Source: Microbacterium sp. SL75
Lineage (GTDB): Bacteria; Actinomycetota; Actinomycetes; Actinomycetales; Microbacteriaceae
Direction: 5' to 3'
DNA length: 64,000 nucleotides
Assembly: GCF_026625865.1 (NCBI RefSeq)
Contig: NZ_CP113067.1
Span: forward strand, 2,976,001 to 3,040,000
The notes under the pieces are model-generated. The model ran no database searches. It was not told the DNA's origin and saw only the letters and a program-made list of their open reading frames with translations. The position numbers were made by a program, and so were the translations under genes. Positions 1 through 7,418 of the stretch are shown one piece after another (the stretch's first letter is position 1; every line of letters starts with the position of its first letter).

Positions 1-2
1 GG

Positions 3-182
3 TCACTGACCCTCGCCCTTCTCAACCTCGGTGAGGATGCGTCGAAGCTCTCGTTCCGCCTGAGGCCGAGTAGAGGGTCTGAAGACCTTCGAGCCACGTC
101 CACCCTCAGGGGTCGACCACTTGAACTGATGTCCGTCCTTGTACGCGGTGACGGTGCCCGTCCCGTGGGAGCGTTTGGCCAT
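3..182 (-). CDS. small hypothetical protein, possibly an integrase arm-domain remnant
   Basis: A complete 59-residue ORF ending in TGA. An in-frame ATG at 200 would add six residues, but the ATG at 182 has GGAAG eight bases upstream and is preferred. The N-terminal part (GTGTVTAYKDGHQFKW) has the short strand-turn-strand look of the DNA-binding arm domain of tyrosine integrases, followed by a charged helix (ERELRRILTEVEKGEG). No catalytic domain lies in the window. It is about 135 bases from tRNA-Gly, a usual integrase neighbourhood. The function is not recognised; the integrase link is only a resemblance. Confidence 0.45.
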   Translation of the reverse strand: MAKRSHGTGTVTAYKDGHQFKWSTPEGGRGSKVFRPSTRPQAERELRRILTEVEKGEGQ

Positions 183-316
183 GTTCGTGCTTCCGGTCAT
201 ATCTTCTGTACGCCGGAGAGCGGGTGCTATTCAAGACTTTGTCCATGGAGGGTCAGAGGCTCCAGCGGAGGGAGCTGAATTAGCTACGGAAACGGTGCTT
301 GACCAGGCACTTACTG

Positions 317-390
317 TGGAGGGGCTGACGAGAATCGAACTCGCATCATCTGTTTGGAAGACAGAGGCTTTACCACTAAGCTACAGCCCC
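317..390 (-). tRNA. tRNA-Gly (anticodon TCC)
   Basis: The reverse complement folds as a cloverleaf: a 7-bp acceptor stem GGGGCTG/CAGCCCC, D-arm GCTTAGTGGTAAAGC, anticodon loop CTTCCAA giving TCC, and T-arm GTTCGATTC. The 3' CCA is encoded (bases 317-319), unlike the other two tRNAs here. It reads GGA/GGG glycine codons. Confidence 0.96.
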
Positions 391-583
391 GGATTTTCGC
401 GGATCTTTCGACGAACCGCGAAGTCGGACGACACCAACTCTACGACACGTCGACGCTCCTCGCGAACGCGCGACGAGACATCCAGGCGTCCTGGATGGCA
501 AGGGGGCCGGTGAAATCGGCGGAGCCAGGGCTATCGACTAGACTTTCAGCGGTCGTTTCGTCGGCGCGTGCCGCGCGCCGCCC

Positions 584-657
584 CGGGGCGTAGCTCAGCT
601 TGGTAGAGCGCCCGCTTTGGGAGCGGGAGGCCGCAGGTTCAAATCCTGTCGCCCCGA
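584..657 (+). tRNA. tRNA-Pro (anticodon TGG)
   Basis: The cloverleaf has acceptor CGGGGCG/CGCCCCG, D-arm GCTCAGCTTGGTAGAGC, anticodon stem CCCGC/GCGGG with loop TTTGGGA (anticodon TGG), and T-arm with TTCAAAT. The discriminator A657 is followed by CGT, so CCA is not encoded. A TAGACT hexamer at 539-544 is a possible -10. It lies 73 bases upstream of tig. Confidence 0.96.
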
Positions 658-730
658 CGTCACGGCCCCACAGACCACAGGCCTAGCCGGCCCCCGCGTG
701 CGCGCGGGCCACACGAGGAGAACGAACCGC

Positions 731-2233
731 ATGGTCAACAGCACCGTCGAGAAGCTCAGCCCCACCCGGGTCAAGCTGCACATCACGGTTTCGCCTGACG
801 AGCTCAAGCCGAGCATCGCCCACGCCTACGAGCACATCGCCCGTGACGTGCAGATCCCCGGCTTCCGCAAGGGCAAGGTCCCCGCGCCGATCATCGACCA
901 GCGCATGGGCCGTGGTGCCGTCATCGAGCACGCCGTCAACGAGGGTCTCGACGGGTTCTACCGCGAGGCCGTCGAGGCCAACGAGCTGCGAGTGATCGGT
1001 CGTCCCAACGCCGAGATCGTGGAGCTCCCCGAGCTCAAGGACTTCTCCGGCGACCTGATCGTCGACGTCGAGGTCGACGTGCGTCCCGAGTTCGACCTTC
1101 CCGCGTACGACTCGATCACGGTGACGGTCGACGCCGCCGAGGTCGACGAGGCCGGCATCGACGCCGAGCTCGACCGCCTGCGCGCGCGCTTCGGCACGCT
1201 CATCACGGTCGACCGCCCCGCCAAGACGGGTGACTTCGTCGAGCTCGACCTCGTCGCCACGATCGACGGCAACGAGATCGACCGCGCCGAGGGCGTGTCG
1301 TACGAGATCGGCTCCGGCGAGCTGCTCGAGGGCATCGACGAGGCCATCGAGTCGCTCACGGCAGACGAGCAGACCACGTTCCGCTCGAAGCTGGTCGGTG
1401 GCGAGCACGCCGGTGAAGAGGCCGAGGTCTCGGTCACCATCACCGCCGTCAAGGAGCGCGAGCTCCCCGAGGCCGACGACGACTTCGCGCAGATGGCGTC
1501 GGAGTTCGACACCATCGCCGAGCTCCGCGAGTCGCTGAGCGAGCGCGTCTCGCAGCAGTCCGTGTTCACGCAGGGCTCCGCCGCGCGTGACAAGTTCATC
1601 GAGGCGCTCCTCGAGGCCGTCGAGATCCCCGTGCCCCCGCAGCTCATCGAGGACGAGGTGCACCAGCACCTCGAGGGCGAGAACCGCCTCGAAGACGACG
1701 AGCACCGCGCCGAGGTCACCGAGGCGAGCGAGAAGCAGTTCCGCACGCAGATGGTCCTCGACAAGATCGCCGAAGACGCCAACGTCCAGGTGTCGCAGGA
1801 CGAGCTGACGCAGTACCTCATCCAGTCGGCCGCGCAGTACAACATGGCGCCGCAGGACTTCGTCAACGCGCTGCAGCAGGGCAATCAGCTGCCCGCGCTC
1901 GTCGGTGAGGTCGCCCGCAACAAGGCCCTCGCGATCGCGCTCGGCAAGGTTTCGGTCGTCGACACCAACGGCAAGCCCGTCGACCTGACCGGCTTCGTCG
2001 CCGTCGAGGGCGAAGAGCCCGCCGAGGGCGACGACGACGCCGACGAGGCTCCCGCCGCCGAGGACGCTCCCGCGAAGGCTCCCGCCAAGAAGCGCGCCCC
2101 CGCCAAGAAGAAGGCCGCCGAGCCCGCCGCCGACGAGGCTCCCGCCGCTGAGGAAGCGCCCGCGAAGGCTCCCGCCAAGAAGCGTGCGCCGGCCAAGAAG
2201 AAGGTCGCCGACGAGGCTTCGGACAGCGAGTAA
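731..2233 (+). CDS. tig: trigger factor, ribosome-associated chaperone and peptidyl-prolyl isomerase
   Basis: 500 residues. The N-terminal ribosome-docking loop reads GFRKGK at residues 44-49. It is followed by an FKBP-type isomerase domain (about 155-240) and the C-terminal helical chaperone arms. Trigger factor binds the ribosomal exit tunnel and shields nascent chains. The ATG at 731 follows GAGGAG with ten bases spacing; upstream in-frame codons fall inside tRNA-Pro. Residues beyond about 430 form an acidic linker and a lysine/alanine/proline tail in which a block ending KKRAPAKKK occurs twice. That tail is longer than in E. coli trigger factor (432 aa). The clpP/clpX genes downstream are the usual actinobacterial neighbours. 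Confidence 0.97.
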   Translation: MVNSTVEKLSPTRVKLHITVSPDELKPSIAHAYEHIARDVQIPGFRKGKVPAPIIDQRMGRGAVIEHAVNEGLDGFYREAVEANELRVIGRPNAEIVELPELKDFSGDLIVDVEVDVRPEFDLPAYDSITVTVDAAEVDEAGIDAELDRLRARFGTLITVDRPAKTGDFVELDLVATIDGNEIDRAEGVSYEIGSGELLEGIDEAIESLTADEQTTFRSKLVGGEHAGEEAEVSVTITAVKERELPEADDDFAQMASEFDTIAELRESLSERVSQQSVFTQGSAARDKFIEALLEAVEIPVPPQLIEDEVHQHLEGENRLEDDEHRAEVTEASEKQFRTQMVLDKIAEDANVQVSQDELTQYLIQSAAQYNMAPQDFVNALQQGNQLPALVGEVARNKALAIALGKVSVVDTNGKPVDLTGFVAVEGEEPAEGDDDADEAPAAEDAPAKAPAKKRAPAKKKAAEPAADEAPAAEEAPAKAPAKKRAPAKKKVADEASDSE

Positions 2234-2243
2234 GTCGACACGA

Positions 2244-2278
2244 GGGGGCGGATGCCGTGGCATCCGCCCCCTTTTTTT
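2244..2278 (+). terminator. rho-independent terminator of tig
   Basis: The stem GGGGGCGGATGCC / GGCATCCGCCCCC is closed by a tiny GT loop and followed by seven T residues, eleven bases after the tig stop. Confidence 0.92.
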
Positions 2279-2318
2279 CGTTCCCGGAAGCCGCGCAGGC
2301 CGTCCGGTCCCGTCGGTC

Positions 2319-2374
2319 GAGTGCCCAGAACACGCCGCACAGGCGCCGCGCCCCACGGCATGTTCGGGACACTC
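2319..2374. repeat. intergenic GAGTGTCC-type palindrome, copy 1
   Basis: The left arm GAGTGCCCAGAACACGCCG (2319-2337) and right arm CGGCATGTTCGGGACACTC (2356-2374) are inverted copies with three mismatches. The same arm consensus recurs twice at 18703-18845. It sits between the tig terminator and the start of the TPR gene. Confidence 0.7.
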
Positions 2375-2396
2375 AACATGAGAGAGAGCACGTGAG

Positions 2397-2885
2397 ATGA
2401 GCGACTGGCAGAGCCGAGCGGATGCCGTCTGGGCCGATGAGGCGCTCAGTCCCGAGGCCGTGATCGAACGCATCGACGCGCTGGCTGCCGAGCGGCCCGC
2501 GGATGACGCGGTCGCGCTGTTCGAGCGAGCCGGAGCGCGTGACTCCGCCGGCGTCGAGGACGAGGCCGAGCAGCTCTATCGTCGCGCCCTCGAGCTCGGA
2601 CTCGACGACGAGCGCCGCACGCGCGCGACGATCCAGCTCGCGAGCACAATCCGTAATCTCGGCAAGACCGCGGAGGCACTCGCGATGCTCAAGGCCGAGT
2701 ACGAGCGCGAGCCTCGCGGACCGCTGCACGATGCGGCCGCCGCCTTCTACGCGCTCGCTCTCGTGTCGAATGCAGAGCCCGAGCGGGCGGCATCCGTCGC
2801 TCTGCAGGCCCTCGCCCCGCACCTGCCGCGCTATACCCGCTCCGTGACCGGATACGCGCGAGAAATCGCCGAACAACCGCGCTGA
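2397..2885 (+). CDS. tetratricopeptide-repeat protein
   Basis: 162 residues, rich in Ala, Glu and Arg, with helix-turn-helix pairs typical of TPRs. The clearest repeat is around [27 protein letters not shown] and the following segment beginning at about residue 80. No signal peptide or membrane segment, so a cytoplasmic scaffold is likely. The ATG follows GAGAGAG. It lies alone between two intergenic spacers upstream of clpP1. Proteins of this size with TPRs next to tig/clp are common in Microbacteriaceae, but the partner is unknown. Confidence 0.8.
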   Translation: MSDWQSRADAVWADEALSPEAVIERIDALAAERPADDAVALFERAGARDSAGVEDEAEQLYRRALELGLDDERRTRATIQLASTIRNLGKTAEALAMLKAEYEREPRGPLHDAAAAFYALALVSNAEPERAASVALQALAPHLPRYTRSVTGYAREIAEQPR

Positions 2886-2962
2886 TCCGCCCGCGGCGAA
2901 CACGGCATCCCGCCCTGGAACGCGCCGGTAGATTCGTTTCAGATCACGGAAGAGGAGCACAC

Positions 2963-3550
2963 ATGCCCGAACCCCTTATGGCAACGAGCGTCTTCGACAG
3001 ACTGCTCAAGGACCGCATCATCTGGCTCGGTTCCGAGGTGCGCGACGACAACGCCAACGAGATCTGCGCCAAGATCCTGCTGCTTGCCGCAGAAGACCCG
3101 CAGAAGGACATCTACCTCTACATCAACTCGCCCGGTGGCTCGATCACGGCCGGTATGGCGATCTACGACACCATGCAGTTCGTGCCGAACGACATCGTCA
3201 CCGTCGGTATCGGCATGGCGGCCTCGATGGGTCAGCTTCTGCTCACCAGCGGCACCAAGGGCAAGCGCTACATCACGCCCAACGCCCGCGTGCTGCTGCA
3301 CCAGCCGCACGGCGGGTTCGGCGGGACGTCCAGCGACATCCAGACGCAGGCGCAGCTCATCCTCGACATGAAGCGTCGCCTCGCCGAGATCACCGCGGCG
3401 CAGACCGGCAAGAGCGTCGAGCAGATCAACGCCGACGGAGACCGCGACCGCTGGTTCACCGCCCAGGAAGCTCTCGAGTACGGCTTCGTCGACCACATGC
3501 GCGAGCACGCCACCGACGTCACCGGCGGCGGCGGAACCGCAGCGGTCTGA
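2963..3550 (+). CDS. clpP1: ATP-dependent Clp protease proteolytic subunit ClpP1
   Basis: 195 residues, usual ClpP length. The catalytic triad is Ser88 (GMAASMGQ), His113 (LLHQPHGG) and Asp162, with the same 25- and 49-residue spacings as E. coli ClpP. The ATG at 2963 has AGGAG seven bases upstream. Actinobacteria carry two ClpP paralogues that combine into a mixed tetradecamer and take unfolded substrates from ClpX or ClpC. It is followed 23 bases later by the second paralogue, so they are very probably cotranscribed. Confidence 0.97.
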   Translation: MPEPLMATSVFDRLLKDRIIWLGSEVRDDNANEICAKILLLAAEDPQKDIYLYINSPGGSITAGMAIYDTMQFVPNDIVTVGIGMAASMGQLLLTSGTKGKRYITPNARVLLHQPHGGFGGTSSDIQTQAQLILDMKRRLAEITAAQTGKSVEQINADGDRDRWFTAQEALEYGFVDHMREHATDVTGGGGTAAV

Positions 3551-3573
3551 GCCGAGAGGAAAAGGACACCGAC

Positions 3574-4236
3574 ATGAACATCCCCACTTTCGGCGGCACC
3601 GCAGCCCACATGCCCTCGAGCCGCTACGTCCTCCCTCAGTTCGAGGAGCGCACGGCTTACGGCTACAAGCGTCAGGACCCGTACAACAAGCTGTTCGAAG
3701 ACCGCGTGATCTTCCTCGGCGTGCAGGTCGACGACGCGTCGGCCGACGACGTCATGGCGCAGCTTCTCGTGCTCGAGTCGCAGGACCCCGACCGCGACAT
3801 CATCATGTACATCAACTCGCCCGGTGGTTCGTTCACGGCCATGACGGCGATCTACGACACGATGCAGTACGTCTCGCCGCAGATCCAGACCGTCGTGCTC
3901 GGACAGGCAGCCTCTGCGGCATCCGTGCTACTGGCCGCCGGCGCCCCCGGCAAGCGTCTCGCCCTGCCGAACGCCCGCATCCTGATCCACCAGCCCGCGA
4001 TGGGCGAGGCCGGTCACGGACAAGCGTCCGACATCGAGATCCAGGCGCAGGAGATCCTCCGCATGCGCACCTGGCTCGAAGAGACCATGGCGCGCCACAC
4101 CGGCCAGGACGTCGCGAAGGTCAACAAGGACATTGATCGCGACAAGATCCTCTCCGCCGCCGAGGCGATGGAGTACGGCATCGTCGACCAGGTGCTCACG
4201 ACCCGCAAGCGCACCCCGGCGGCCCTCACCGCCTGA
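3574..4236 (+). CDS. clpP2: ATP-dependent Clp protease proteolytic subunit ClpP2
   Basis: 220 residues with Ser114 (GQAASAAS), His139 (LIHQPA) and Asp188 at the canonical spacings. It has a longer N-terminus than ClpP1 (about 25 extra residues), as is normal for the second actinobacterial subunit. The start follows GAGAGGAAAAGG. The spacer to clpP1 is 23 bases and a strong hairpin follows, so the two form a bicistronic unit, and clpX downstream has its own spacer. Confidence 0.97.
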   Translation: MNIPTFGGTAAHMPSSRYVLPQFEERTAYGYKRQDPYNKLFEDRVIFLGVQVDDASADDVMAQLLVLESQDPDRDIIMYINSPGGSFTAMTAIYDTMQYVSPQIQTVVLGQAASAASVLLAAGAPGKRLALPNARILIHQPAMGEAGHGQASDIEIQAQEILRMRTWLEETMARHTGQDVAKVNKDIDRDKILSAAEAMEYGIVDQVLTTRKRTPAALTA

Positions 4237-4254
4237 CGCGCTCGCGCCACGATC

Positions 4255-4286
4255 AGCCCCGCAGACCCGTTTCGGTCTGCGGGGCT
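4255..4286 (+). terminator. hairpin terminator after clpP2
   Basis: A perfect 13-bp stem, AGCCCCGCAGACC / GGTCTGCGGGGCT, with a six-base loop. The T tract after it is poor (TTCGTCGTG), as often in high-GC actinobacteria. Confidence 0.75.
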
Positions 4287-4598
4287 TCGTCGTGTGCGCG
4301 GGCGCCTCGTCGTGTGCGGCAGGCCCCACGGATCGCGAGACGGCACCTCGCCGACAACCCGACGACAAGCGGCGGCGGAGATGTCGGCATGATGCAGTTT
4401 CTGGGCCGTCGGGCACCGCGTCGAGGTGGCGATCGCAGAGGTTCGGGGAGCGCGAAGATCCGGTGGGTGACCGGATGCCGTATGTCCGCCGTCGGCGATC
4501 ATGACGCCGCCGCGCGCGCGAATGCCCTTGGATCACCCGGGCTCGGGTTAGGCTCGGGTAACACACCGGCGGGGGCCGGGTGACGGGAGGAACCGGCC
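4287..4598. other. clpP2-clpX spacer with a possible clpX promoter
   Basis: No open frame with coding character is present. TAGGCT at 4549-4554 fits the local -10 pattern TANNNT. TTGGAT at 4528-4533 could be its -35, but the spacing of 15 is short. A GGGAGGAACC ribosome site precedes the clpX ATG. Nothing else is recognised. Confidence 0.4.
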
Positions 4599-5867
4599 AT
4601 GGCACGTATCGGTGAGAGCGCCGACCTGTTCAAGTGCTCCTTCTGCGGCAAGAGCCAGAAGCAGGTACAGCAACTGATCGCCGGTCCGGGCGTCTACATC
4701 TGCGACGAGTGCGTCGAGCTGTGCAACGAGATCATCGAAGAGCGCATGGCGGAGTCGTCGGCCGGCGAGGTCGCCGAGTTCGACCTGCCGAAGCCGCGCG
4801 AGATCTTCTCGTTCCTCGAGGAGTACGTCGTCGGTCAGGAGCCCGCCAAGCGCGCTCTCGCCGTCGCCGTCTACAACCACTACAAGCGCGTCCGCTCGCA
4901 CGGCACCCTGCAGCCCGCCGAGGCCCGTGCCGAAGAGATCGACATCGCCAAGAGCAACATCCTGCTGCTCGGACCCACCGGCTGCGGTAAGACCTACCTC
5001 GCCCAGACGCTCGCGAAGCGTCTGAACGTGCCGTTCGCGGTGGCGGATGCCACGGCCCTCACCGAGGCCGGCTACGTCGGTGAAGACGTCGAGAACATCC
5101 TCCTCAAACTGCTGCAGGCCGCCGACTTCGACGTGAAGCGCGCCGAGACCGGCATCATCTACATCGACGAGGTCGACAAGATCGCCCGCAAGGCCGAGAA
5201 TCCCTCGATCACGCGCGACGTCTCGGGAGAAGGCGTGCAGCAGGCGCTGCTGAAGATCCTCGAGGGAACCGTCGCATCGGTCCCGCCGCAGGGCGGCCGC
5301 AAGCACCCGCACCAGGAGTTCATCCAGATCGACACGACGAACGTCCTGTTCATCGTCGCCGGGGCCTTCGCGGGCCTCGAGGAGATCATCTCCGCCCGCG
5401 TGGGCAAGCACGGCGTGGGCTTCGGCGCCCCGCTGCAGCGCAAGGAAGACGCGCCCGACCTGTTCAGCGAGGCCCTGCCCGAGGATCTTCACAAGTTCGG
5501 TCTGATCCCCGAGTTCATCGGTCGCCTGCCCGTCGTGGCATCCGTCTCGCCGCTTGACCAGGACGCGCTGATGGAGATCCTCACCGCGCCGCGCAACGCG
5601 CTGGTCAAGCAGTACCAGCGCATGTTCGAGCTCGACGGGGTGCAGCTCGAGTTCGAAGAGGATGCCCTCCGCGCCATCGCCGACCTCGCCGTCCTGCGGA
5701 AGACGGGTGCGCGCGGGTTGCGTGCGATCCTCGAAGACGTCCTGGGTCCGATCATGTTCGACGTGCCCTCGGCTGACGACATCGCCAAGGTCGTCATCAC
5801 CCGTGCGGCCGTCGAGGATCGCGCGCAGCCCACCATCGTGCTCGCACAGAAGCGACGGAGTGCGTAA
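4599..5867 (+). CDS. clpX: ATP-dependent Clp protease ATP-binding subunit ClpX
   Basis: 422 residues. The N-terminal zinc-binding domain has Cys13, Cys16, Cys35 and Cys38 (CSFC...CDEC). The AAA+ core has Walker A GPTGCGKT at residues 125-132, Walker [11 protein letters not shown], and the [11 protein letters not shown] sensor-2 region near the C-terminus. ClpX unfolds tagged substrates and feeds them to the ClpP1P2 chamber encoded just upstream. The ATG has GGGAGGAACC ahead of it. All key motifs look intact. Confidence 0.98.
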   Translation: MARIGESADLFKCSFCGKSQKQVQQLIAGPGVYICDECVELCNEIIEERMAESSAGEVAEFDLPKPREIFSFLEEYVVGQEPAKRALAVAVYNHYKRVRSHGTLQPAEARAEEIDIAKSNILLLGPTGCGKTYLAQTLAKRLNVPFAVADATALTEAGYVGEDVENILLKLLQAADFDVKRAETGIIYIDEVDKIARKAENPSITRDVSGEGVQQALLKILEGTVASVPPQGGRKHPHQEFIQIDTTNVLFIVAGAFAGLEEIISARVGKHGVGFGAPLQRKEDAPDLFSEALPEDLHKFGLIPEFIGRLPVVASVSPLDQDALMEILTAPRNALVKQYQRMFELDGVQLEFEEDALRAIADLAVLRKTGARGLRAILEDVLGPIMFDVPSADDIAKVVITRAAVEDRAQPTIVLAQKRRSA

Positions 5868-5909
5868 CTCAGCTTCGCTGACATTCGACCTACGGACCGG
5901 GGGGACCGA

Positions 5910-6269
5910 GTGGATGTCGATACCGACCAGCTTTCGCTTGCGCAGCAGGTCTTGGACAGGCAAGCCGGGCACGGGCAGGCGATCGGGGAACATCTCGAAA
6001 CGTATGCCCGCCTGAATGCGGGAGAACTGGGGCTGATTCTGCAGCTGTTCCAGCCGATCAGCGATGGCATCGTCGACGTCGGAAAGCGCGTCGCCGACAT
6101 GTCTTCGCAGGCCTTCGGTATCGGCACCGAGCGGATGGGCGAGATCATCGACGCCTACCGCGCGGTCGAGCAGCCTGCGCGCTTGGCCGATGTCGGCCGC
6201 GCGGCCGCTGACGCAGCCCGGGCGTACCGCGAGGCCGACGAGGCCGTGGGGCGGGCGTGGTCGCTGTGA
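5910..6269 (+). CDS. EspC/WXG100-like small helical protein
   Basis: 119 residues starting at GTG (5910) behind GGGGGGACC. Predicted all-helical, no signal peptide, no cysteines. Near the C-terminus it carries YREADEA, matching the YxxxD/E signal of type VII (ESX) substrates, and the region around it resembles the end of EspC proteins. There is no WXG turn and no EccC-type ATPase in the window. It ends with GTGA overlapping the next gene, so the two are translationally coupled. An ESX-secreted or helper protein is an inference from the motif; another cytoplasmic function is possible. Confidence 0.6.
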   Translation: MDVDTDQLSLAQQVLDRQAGHGQAIGEHLETYARLNAGELGLILQLFQPISDGIVDVGKRVADMSSQAFGIGTERMGEIIDAYRAVEQPARLADVGRAAADAARAYREADEAVGRAWSL

Positions 6270-6835
6270 TCATGCGCGGATCCGGTGAAGACGCCCGCGT
6301 CGGTCCCGTCCGGTGGAACGGACTGACGCGGGGCGGGGCGCGGATGTTGGTGCACGACGACCCCGCCTCGACGGTACGCCGCGCGACCGACGCGCTCATC
6401 GCGGCGGGATTCTCCGACGGGGGTGACACCTTCGCCACGGCGATCCGGGACAGCGGGTCGGAGTGGGTTGCCCGCGACGTCCGCCTCGGCGACATCGCAA
6501 AGTCCCGGAAGCGCGGAGTCGTCGAATTCTTCGCGGACGGAACGGGCTTCGACTTCTTCCCCCGGTTCTGGAGGGGGGCCACCCCCACCGTGGTCGTTGC
6601 GTGCGCACGACGGACGCCCGAGGGCGCCGAATTGATCGTCTACCCTCATTACTCGGTGCGCGGCGGCGCGGATCGCAACGATGCGGCCCCCCTCGTCCGT
6701 CGCGCGGTGGAAGGCCTTTCGAACGCGTACAGCGCATCGGGGGCGCTCATCTCCAGCGAGAAGCTGCTGTCCATCAAGAACGACGGCTCACCGGCATCCC
6801 AAGCCGTCGTGCGCGAGGTGCTCGGCTGGCGCTGA
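6266..6835 (+). CDS. hypothetical protein coupled to the EspC-like gene
   Basis: 189 residues from a GTG at 6266, chosen because it overlaps the previous stop as GTGA; alternatives are GTG 6257 and ATG 6272. The protein appears to be a soluble alpha/beta domain: a hydrophobic strand TPTVVVACARRTP, a WRGATP turn, and a conserved-looking SRKRGVVEFFADGTGFDFFPRFW stretch. No membrane segment or signal. The coupling suggests a chaperone or partner for the small helical protein, but I do not recognise the family. Confidence 0.6.
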   Translation: MIMRGSGEDARVGPVRWNGLTRGGARMLVHDDPASTVRRATDALIAAGFSDGGDTFATAIRDSGSEWVARDVRLGDIAKSRKRGVVEFFADGTGFDFFPRFWRGATPTVVVACARRTPEGAELIVYPHYSVRGGADRNDAAPLVRRAVEGLSNAYSASGALISSEKLLSIKNDGSPASQAVVREVLGWR

Positions 6836-6857
6836 CGCACGCGGCAGGATGGAGATC

Positions 6858-7367
6858 ATGCTCTCCGACCTCGATCTCCCCGCGACGCTGACCACCCGCA
6901 TCGGCGAGGTGACCGTCCGCCGGGCGAGGCCGGCCGATCTGCCCGCGTTGATGGCGCTCCTCGCCGACGACCCCATCAGCGCCGCGCGCGGGGACCGCGC
7001 CGACGCCGGAGACGAGGCGACCTACGACACGGCCCTGCGGAGCGTTTTGGACGCCCCGCTGAACGACCTGCTCGTCGTCGACGACGCCGGGGGAGTGCTG
7101 ATCGGCACTCTCCAACTGACCCTCATTCCCGGCATGGCACGTCAGGGGGCTACCCGCCTGCTCGTCGAGGCGGTTCGGGTGTCGTCGAGCCGGCGGTCGG
7201 GCGGCATCGGCAGCGCCGTGATGCGCTGGGTCATGGACGTGGCTGCTCCGGCGACCGGCGCCACCCTCGTGCAGCTGACCTCCGACGCCGCGCGCGTCGA
7301 TGCCCACCGGTTCTACACGCGGCTCGGCTTCGTCGATTCGCACATCGGGTTCAAGTACGGGCTGTGA
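6858..7367 (+). CDS. GNAT family N-acetyltransferase
   Basis: 169 residues from ATG 6858, which has AGGATGGAG just upstream; an ATG at 6849 is possible but lacks spacing for a ribosome site. The GNAT fold is seen from the N-terminal RRARPADLPALMAL, the acetyl-CoA-binding RRSGGIGSAVMRWV segment (motif A, R/Q-x-x-G-x-G/A form), and the C-terminal ARVDAHRFYTRLGFVDSHIGFKY typical of the family. It transfers an acetyl group to an unknown amine. A GC-rich hairpin separates it from the convergent peptidase. Confidence 0.88.
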   Translation: MLSDLDLPATLTTRIGEVTVRRARPADLPALMALLADDPISAARGDRADAGDEATYDTALRSVLDAPLNDLLVVDDAGGVLIGTLQLTLIPGMARQGATRLLVEAVRVSSSRRSGGIGSAVMRWVMDVAAPATGATLVQLTSDAARVDAHRFYTRLGFVDSHIGFKYGL

Positions 7368-7373
7368 CGAGAT

Positions 7374-7404
7374 CGGGCCCGCGCGCACGACGCGCCCGGG
7401 CCCG
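7374..7404. terminator. bidirectional hairpin between GNAT and M3 peptidase genes
   Basis: CGGGCCCGCGCG pairs with CGCGCCCGGGCCCG with a two-base bulge, between two convergent stops. There is no T tract. Confidence 0.45.
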
Positions 7405-7418
7405 AGGTTCGACCGGCC

